Shown piece by piece: positions 59,058-64,000 of a DNA stretch of 64,000 nt. The stretch is from CAMTWZ01 sp041749075. Lineage in GTDB: Bacteria > Bacteroidota > Rhodothermia > Balneolales > HLUCCA01. The stretch covers positions 214,227 to 278,226 of the forward strand of contig JBGTBY010000031.1 in NCBI GenBank assembly GCA_041749075.1, written 5' to 3'. Each line of letters opens with the position of its first letter. Position 1 is the stretch's first letter. Under the pieces are notes generated by a model that searched no databases, was not told the DNA's origin, and was given only the letters and a program-made list of their open reading frames with translations. Both the position numbers and the translations under genes were made by a program.

Positions 59058-59714
59058 TCAGATTCTAACAGAATTATATAGTTTACTAAAGTTTGTGGCG
59101 TCAATTCCTAAGTACGATGCAATATATTTGTGGGGAATCTTTTGAAGAAGGTGCGGACTTCTTCGGCAGAAGGCGGTGAATCGTTCTTCGATAGACATTG
59201 ATCTGAATTCGATGTGAAGGTGAAGCAAACCTGCTAATAACTTCTCATTTATTCTGCGAAACAGGGTTTCGATGTTTGGGAACTGAGAATAGATTCGATG
59301 AAGATCTTCAAATGACAAGCAATCAACAACGCTTTCAGTTAAACAGGTGAATCCATATTTTGAGGGGATTTGCTCTGAAAATGAATCAGGTATGGCACAT
59401 AGGTTGGGTGAATACGTAAATGCAATCACATGCATTTTCTCATTACGTTCAACATGACACATTTGAATACCGCTCCTGATAAAGAATAAGTATTTTTGAA
59501 CCTGCCCCGTTCTGATTAAATCTTCATTTCTTTTAAAGGTTTTGGAATACAATCTAGTTTGAATGGCATTGAATTCCTGCGGACTGATTGGATGAAAGCT
59601 GTTTAAAAAACGATGGCGTTCAACATCATTTAATGGTTCAGCTTCTCTATTGGCAAGTTTATTTCTCATCTGTCTTGCATTCCTAAGTATTTGTATTGGC
59701 CTTATTGCAGCCAA
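59058..59714 (-). CDS. Crp/Fnr-family transcriptional regulator
   Basis: A 218-residue protein with a cyclic-nucleotide-binding-like N-terminal domain (about residues 45-150: RNEDLIRTGQVQKYLFFIRS, MHVIAFTYSPNLCAIPD). A short helical linker follows, then a C-terminal HTH (HKYIASYLGIDATNFSKLYN). The HTH resembles the Bacteroidota small Crp/Fnr group that binds no known cyclic nucleotide; the conserved phosphate-binding Arg is not obvious. It would be the regulator of the AT-rich block and lies at its upstream end. The 257 bases to the next gene show no further gene or clear repeat. Confidence 0.8.
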   Translation of the reverse strand: MAAIRPIQILRNARQMRNKLANREAEPLNDVERHRFLNSFHPISPQEFNAIQTRLYSKTFKRNEDLIRTGQVQKYLFFIRSGIQMCHVERNEKMHVIAFTYSPNLCAIPDSFSEQIPSKYGFTCLTESVVDCLSFEDLHRIYSQFPNIETLFRRINEKLLAGLLHLHIEFRSMSIEERFTAFCRRSPHLLQKIPHKYIASYLGIDATNFSKLYNSVRI

Positions 59715-59971
59715 CTCCTGAATAACCGCATTGAGTAAACGTCTTCTTCATGCGCTATGCGGAATCATCTTTGATTTGGCACGATTTGCGAACGTTGTCC
59801 AATAAACTCGGATTCTGTCGCAATGTCAAGTGTTTGGAAGGGCTCAGGGAAACCCCCCGGCAAACCGCTCATCCCCCTAAACCAACCGTCCATCCGAAAC
59901 CGCGCGCAGCTCGGGCTCCCATGTGAGACCTTAGGCCTGGAAACCCAAACCCAGTCCTATTATTCTTTCCT

Positions 59972-62260
59972 ATGCGCTTCTTCTTTCCCCTGATCCTCAT
60001 TCTTGGTGCCTTCGCAGCACCACTCTCCGCCCAACGCCCCGTCGGTTCCCTACGCGGAGAACTGACCGACGCCAGGACCGGCGAGCCCCTACTCGGCGCC
60101 AATGTCCTCCTCGTAAATAGCTCAACCGGCGCCGCCACCGACCTCGACGGCGTATTCATCCTTACCAACATCCCAGTGGGCGTGTACTCCGTTCGGTTTC
60201 AATCGCTTGGGTATGAATCCTTCATCGCCTCGGACGTCGTGATCCGCTCGCAACGCCAGACCGATCTCAGGATTTCGCTGAATCCGAGCGTGGTGACAGG
60301 TGAAGAAGTAGTTGTCACGGGTGGCTATTTCAAGACAGATCGTGCGAATCCGGTCAGTTCCGCCTCCTTCAATCCCGAGGAAATGCGTCGTTCGCCGGGC
60401 TCCGGACAAGAATTGGCCCGCATCCTGTCCGTGCTTCCGGGCGTGGTGGCCCGAGGCGAAGTGAGCCAGGATCTCATGGTCCGTGGCGGATCCCCATCCG
60501 AAAACGGCTTCTATATCGACAATATTCCGATGCCGGGCGTCGCTCATTTTCAATCGCCGGGCGGATCGTCGAATGGTCCCATCGGCATCGTGAACACCGA
60601 TCTCATCGGCGATGTGACCTTCTACACAGGCGGATTTTCCGCGGCATATGGAGATAGGACCTCCGCGATCGGCGACGTCTCCTATCGTGAAGGAACCCGT
60701 GACCGCTACGCCGGTGACCTCACCATGAGTTTGGGCGGCGCTGGCATCACGGTCGAAGGTCCGGTGGCGAACGGACGCGGAAGCGTGCTGCTTTCCGGGC
60801 GCAGAAGTTATCTCGATATCATCGCCGATGCCATCAACACCGGCGGAGCTCCGACCTATACCGACATCCAGCTCAAAGCCGTGTACGATGCGCATGCGCG
60901 TCACCGGTTCACGTTCTTGGCCATCACCGGAAGCAGCCAATTTGTGGCGAATGAAGACCAAGCCGAGGAAGCGGGATTGCTATCGACCACCGACGCGAAC
61001 TATGCGCAAGCCACGTATGGATTGAACCATCGCTTCGTGTGGTCGGCCAAAGGGTTCACACAAACCTCCATCAGCACCTCATGGAAGACCGATGACTCCA
61101 GAAACATCTTCTATCGCACGGGGGATATCGACGCGCGGATCGACATCCGCAACACGTTTCATGCGTTGCGAAGCATTTCCAGATACAGTGTGAGCGATGC
61201 GCTTCAGCTCGAATTCGGTGGCGATATAAGAATGGAAACCGGCGAGTATGACTATTTCGTGGCTGGTGGAACGACTGGTGCTGGCGCCGCGCGACCCGAC
61301 ATCGCACGAGATTTATCCTTAGAAGGAATTGTTGCCGGAGCATTTTTGACAACAACGATTTCTCCACTCGCGAAATGGTCCATCAGTGCCGGACTCCGTG
61401 CCGATCATTCGAATTACAACAACGAAACCACGTTGGATCCACGGGTGTCGACGACGTACTCCATCACAGATAAAATATCCTTGAATGCGGCATTCGGATA
61501 TTACTCGCAGGTGAACGACCGATTTCTGATGTCGCAATACACCGCGAACGAGGATTTGGCTTCCATCCGCGCTCGACATCTGATGGCCGGTGTGGATGTG
61601 ATCGTGGCATCGGACACGAAACTGACCTTCGAAGTCTTTGATAAAACATATAACAATGTGCCAGAACTTCCAGCGGGAACCGCGGGTTATGCGCCGTTTT
61701 ATGTGCCGGATAATGGATTCTTGCTTTACGAAACCCCATTACAAAGCACCGGAACCTCCTGGGCCCGGGGTGCGGAAATCTTCTTACAGAAAAAGTTAGC
61801 ACAAGATTTCTACGGGATGGCATCGATCGCGTATTTCCGGACACAGTACAAAGGATTCGACGACCGCACCTATAACCGGAACTTCGATACCAAATTCCAG
61901 ACCAGTGTGATCGGCGGATGGCGCCCGAACGACGAGTATGAAGTGAGCGTGCGATGGAGTTATATCGGCGGACGTCCATACACGCCCGTCGATGAAGCCG
62001 CCTCGCAACCCGCGGAAACCACGGTCTACGACCTGAGCCGCCTCAATACGGCCACCATGCCGGCGTATCATGCCTTGTATCTGCGCGCAGATCGTCGTTA
62101 TTTTTTCAATCGCACGAATGTGGTTACGTTCCTTGAGCTTTGGAACGCCTATGCACGCGCAAATGTGGATGGGTATTTCTGGAGTCCGGTCGAGAACAAA
62201 GTCACAAGTATTTCCCAATTCAGTTTCATCCCTGTCGGCGGCGTCAAATTTGAATTCTAA
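59972..62260 (+). CDS. TonB-dependent receptor with carboxypeptidase-regulatory-like domain
   Basis: A 762-residue outer-membrane receptor. Signal peptide: RFFFPLILILGAFAAPLSAQ. A CarboxypepD_reg-like domain (about residues 25-110: SLRGELTDARTGEPLLGANV) leads to the plug (about 120-235: EEVVVTGGYFKTDRANPVSS, LSVLPGVVARGEVSQDLMVR, GGSPSENGFYIDNIPMPG). A 22-strand-type barrel follows to the end, with a final strand ISQFSFIPVGGVKFEF ending in Phe. It takes up an unknown substrate with TonB energy. The histidine-kinase gene begins inside its last codons, so receptor and two-component system are co-transcribed; a sensing link is likely. Confidence 0.93.
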   Translation: MRFFFPLILILGAFAAPLSAQRPVGSLRGELTDARTGEPLLGANVLLVNSSTGAATDLDGVFILTNIPVGVYSVRFQSLGYESFIASDVVIRSQRQTDLRISLNPSVVTGEEVVVTGGYFKTDRANPVSSASFNPEEMRRSPGSGQELARILSVLPGVVARGEVSQDLMVRGGSPSENGFYIDNIPMPGVAHFQSPGGSSNGPIGIVNTDLIGDVTFYTGGFSAAYGDRTSAIGDVSYREGTRDRYAGDLTMSLGGAGITVEGPVANGRGSVLLSGRRSYLDIIADAINTGGAPTYTDIQLKAVYDAHARHRFTFLAITGSSQFVANEDQAEEAGLLSTTDANYAQATYGLNHRFVWSAKGFTQTSISTSWKTDDSRNIFYRTGDIDARIDIRNTFHALRSISRYSVSDALQLEFGGDIRMETGEYDYFVAGGTTGAGAARPDIARDLSLEGIVAGAFLTTTISPLAKWSISAGLRADHSNYNNETTLDPRVSTTYSITDKISLNAAFGYYSQVNDRFLMSQYTANEDLASIRARHLMAGVDVIVASDTKLTFEVFDKTYNNVPELPAGTAGYAPFYVPDNGFLLYETPLQSTGTSWARGAEIFLQKKLAQDFYGMASIAYFRTQYKGFDDRTYNRNFDTKFQTSVIGGWRPNDEYEVSVRWSYIGGRPYTPVDEAASQPAETTVYDLSRLNTATMPAYHALYLRADRRYFFNRTNVVTFLELWNAYARANVDGYFWSPVENKVTSISQFSFIPVGGVKFEF

Positions 62261-63275
62261 GCACCTCTGGACCTTCTTCCGAATCCTGGTGATCTTCACG
62301 TTGATCACCGGGGGCATCGCCTCGCTGGGCATGCTCAGCGAACCCGATCATCCCGAGCATAAGATGTTCGGCGGCGTATTTGTGGTATCGGGAATCTTCA
62401 CATTCAGCGTGCTGGGCGTGAGTCTGCCGGTCTGGGTGTTCATGGTGCGGAAATTGGTGCCGGATACCCTGAAACACATCCTCATTCATGCGATTGCGGT
62501 GATTTGTGTGATGTTGGTCGGATTCGCGATGGGTAACTTTTTCGTGAGCCTATACATGGACCGCGTGATCGGATATGAATGGACCTCGACGGATGTGGCC
62601 ATGAGTTTTCTCATCACCGTGATCGGCACGCTCGGCGCCAATTTCGCCTACTATGGCAATTACTTCTATCGCCGCAGCGTCGATGCCCAAAAAGATGCCG
62701 TGGCCGCGCAGATGATCCGCTTGCGAGCCCAGATCAACCCGCATTTTCTCTTCAATGCGCTCAATACCATCGCTTCGCTGGCCCGCACCGCGCCCGAAAA
62801 AGCCGAAACCGTGACCGAAGATTTGGCGGAAGTGTTTCGTTACAGCTTGCAGACCGAAACGCTGGAGTCCGTGCCCTTTTCCGACGAATTGAACGCCACG
62901 CGCCTGTATCTGAACATCGAACGGGCGCGGTTCGGAGATCGATTGATCATCAAAGAAAACGTAACGGATGCGGGACGGATGTTCCCCGTGCCGGCCTTGA
63001 TGCTTCAGCCACTGGTCGAGAACGCCGTGAAGCACGGACTCGATCGCAAAGAAGGAAACTGCACCATCATCATTGAGGCGGATGCGGATGCGTCCGGACT
63101 CACATTGCGCGTAACAGACGACGGTCCCGGATTCGATTCCACCGACCCAGAAGTTATACTACCTCGTGGCATCGGCTTGCAGAACGTCGCGAAACGCCTC
63201 GACGGTCAGTACGGACGCCGCGCCCGCTTCACGATCTTATCGCAAGGCATCGAGATTCTTATACCTCGCCCATGA
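62250..63275 (+). CDS. LytS-type sensor histidine kinase
   Basis: A kinase of about 341 residues. Start at TTG 62250 is chosen because it begins at the first TM helix (HLWTFFRILVIFTLITGG) and overlaps the receptor stop by 11 bases; longer frames are antisense-like. Four TM helices are followed by a His_kinase (PF06580) region with the phosphoacceptor HFLFNALNTIASLARTAPEK (His before FLFN) and an ATPase with DLAEVFRYSLQT, LMLQPLVENAVKHGLDRKEG (N box), VTDDGPGFDS (G1) and GIGLQNVAKRLDGQYG. It senses a membrane or periplasmic cue, unknown, and phosphorylates the LytTR regulator encoded next. Confidence 0.9.
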   Translation: MNSKHLWTFFRILVIFTLITGGIASLGMLSEPDHPEHKMFGGVFVVSGIFTFSVLGVSLPVWVFMVRKLVPDTLKHILIHAIAVICVMLVGFAMGNFFVSLYMDRVIGYEWTSTDVAMSFLITVIGTLGANFAYYGNYFYRRSVDAQKDAVAAQMIRLRAQINPHFLFNALNTIASLARTAPEKAETVTEDLAEVFRYSLQTETLESVPFSDELNATRLYLNIERARFGDRLIIKENVTDAGRMFPVPALMLQPLVENAVKHGLDRKEGNCTIIIEADADASGLTLRVTDDGPGFDSTDPEVILPRGIGLQNVAKRLDGQYGRRARFTILSQGIEILIPRP

Positions 63276-63865
63276 ACATCCTCATCACCGACGACGAAGC
63301 GCCCGCCCGCACCCGGCTACGGATGCTGCTCAACGAGCTGGGTGAGCATGATGTGATCGAAGCGTCGTCTGTGAAAGACGCGATACAGAAGATGAGCGAG
63401 GCGCGGGTGGATGTCATTCTGCTCGACATCAAGATGCCCTTGCTGGACGGATTCGACTTGGTGAGTCTGCTCCCCGAGCCGAAACCGGCCATTGTGTTCG
63501 TCACGGCCTATGATGAGCATGCCGTGAAGGCGTTTGATGTGGAAGCGATCGACTACCTCACCAAGCCGGTGCGGAAGGAGCGCCTGCTTCAGGCGCTGGC
63601 CCGGGTTGGAGGCAGGAAGGTGGCGCGGGGGAGGTACCTGGCGCGCATCACCGCCGAGCGCGCGAACGCCCTTCATGTGTTGGATGTGGACTCGTGCGCG
63701 GTCTTCCATGCGGACGATAAGCTGGTCTATGTGCGTCATCAAGGCGCGAAATACCGGATCGGGTCCTCACTCGACGAGCTCGAAGCCAAGCTCGATCCGG
63801 AAGCGTTCTTTCGTCCGCATCGCAACTGCATCGTGCATTTGGGTCACGTGGCGTCGATCCGATAG
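63272..63865 (+). CDS. LytTR-type response regulator, truncated at its C-terminus
   Basis: A protein of 197 residues; intact relatives are about 235-250. The receiver domain is complete: ILITDDEAPARTRLRMLLNE (acidic pair), VDVILLDIKMPLLDGFDLV with the phosphorylation Asp, FVTAYDEHAVKAFDVEAIDY and LTKPVRKERL (Lys). The LytTR DNA-binding domain starts near residue 125 and reads through HADDKLVYVRHQGAKYRIGS and FFRPHRNCIVHLGHVASIR, then stops at TAG 63863-63865, losing the last strands needed for DNA contact. After the TAG the frame stays open for 21 codons (tail-like FYQKVCLALTGKKG). The start overlaps the kinase stop (ATGA). Confidence 0.85.
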   Translation: MNILITDDEAPARTRLRMLLNELGEHDVIEASSVKDAIQKMSEARVDVILLDIKMPLLDGFDLVSLLPEPKPAIVFVTAYDEHAVKAFDVEAIDYLTKPVRKERLLQALARVGGRKVARGRYLARITAERANALHVLDVDSCAVFHADDKLVYVRHQGAKYRIGSSLDELEAKLDPEAFFRPHRNCIVHLGHVASIR

Positions 63866-64000
63866 TTCTATCAAAAAGTGTGTCTCGCCCTAACGGGTAA
63901 AAAAGGAAGGGTCTCCTCGGAACGTGTTTAGATTTAGTAGTTCTAAGCACCAACCCAAACCGACAAAGGAGACCCAACCATGGAATTCACCAAAGTACAA
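63866..64000 (+). mobile_element. Probable left end of an insertion sequence, with the first codons of its ORF
   Basis: Starting inside or just after the broken LytTR gene, the sequence changes character. An ORF begins at ATG 63980 (MEFTKVQ) and runs off the window. It has a strong Shine-Dalgarno AAAGGAG at 63965-63971, unlike the weak ribosome sites elsewhere here. The inverted repeat GGGTCTCCT (63909-63917) / AGGAGACCC (63967-63975) pairs over the Shine-Dalgarno. A hairpin of this kind would block translation of transcripts that enter from outside, a known trait of insertion sequences. The left boundary, terminal repeats and family cannot be set from the part shown. Confidence 0.5.

Noticed and set aside
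56130..59714. Integron gene-cassette array
   Set aside because: Gaps between most genes are -4 to 26 bases, too short for attC sites, and no integrase is visible; an ordinary operon fits better.
60122..60961. Antisense ORF of 279 codons inside the TonB receptor gene
   Set aside because: His/Asp-rich translation with no recognisable domain; explained by codon bias of the receptor gene.

Overview
The window looks like chromosomal DNA from a member of the Bacteroidota / Balneolota / Rhodothermota (FCB) group. The signs are: TAnnTTTG-type -7 promoter boxes in front of the SRP RNA, tRNA-Ala and marR; a PorZ-like two-propeller protein with a type IX-style C-terminal domain; a DUF5686 surface protein; DUF4293; a TonB-dependent receptor with an N-terminal carboxypeptidase-regulatory domain; tRNAs without an encoded CCA; and mostly weak Shine-Dalgarno sequences. 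I did not compute GC content or run searches. The genus is not identifiable from sequence alone.

Layout. 0-14.4 kb is a surface polysaccharide locus. Plus-strand genes (a Wzx flippase, a TylF-like methyltransferase, two glycosyltransferases) converge on a tightly overlapping minus-strand operon: epimerase, GT2, a three-domain heptose enzyme, HddA kinase, GmhA isomerase, Wza, Wzz, Wzy/ligase. The heptose genes together encode a complete predicted route from sedoheptulose-7-phosphate to GDP-D-glycero-alpha-D-manno-heptose. 14.5-23.4 kb holds a DMT exporter divergent from a TetR-TolC-MFP-RND efflux operon, followed by DUF4293 and a second DMT exporter. 23.5-28.7 kb holds an MltF-like lytic transglycosylase, an RsbV-RsbW-RsbU partner-switching module and two SPOR-domain lipoproteins.

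28.7-36.8 kb contains a YciI-like protein, an outer-membrane protein, a MarR-hydrolase pair with a perfect palindromic operator, tRNA-Arg(CCT), DUF5686, the PorZ-like protein and an OmpA lipoprotein with thrombospondin type-3 repeats. After tRNA-Ala(GGC) comes a four-gene coupled operon (37.1-44.0 kb): secreted protein, FecR-domain protein, large outer-membrane barrel and CHASE2 adenylate cyclase. I regard this as the best candidate here for an undescribed envelope-to-cAMP signalling system. The small SRP RNA follows directly.

44.1-50.9 kb is a minus-strand housekeeping operon: ferredoxin, dihydropteroate synthase, CdaA diadenylate cyclase, WbqC-like protein, YdiJ-like FAD/Fe-S dehydrogenase, GNAT and YpdA-like bacillithiol disulfide reductase. 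50.9-53.6 kb is an ArsS-type arsenosugar cluster lacking ArsM. An intergenic inverted repeat and an NhaC antiporter follow. 56.1-59.7 kb is a visibly AT-richer block of seven co-directional small genes that looks acquired. 60-63.9 kb is a TonB-dependent receptor coupled to a LytS/LytTR two-component pair. The LytTR regulator is cut short next to what looks like the left end of a mobile element, whose first ORF runs off the window.
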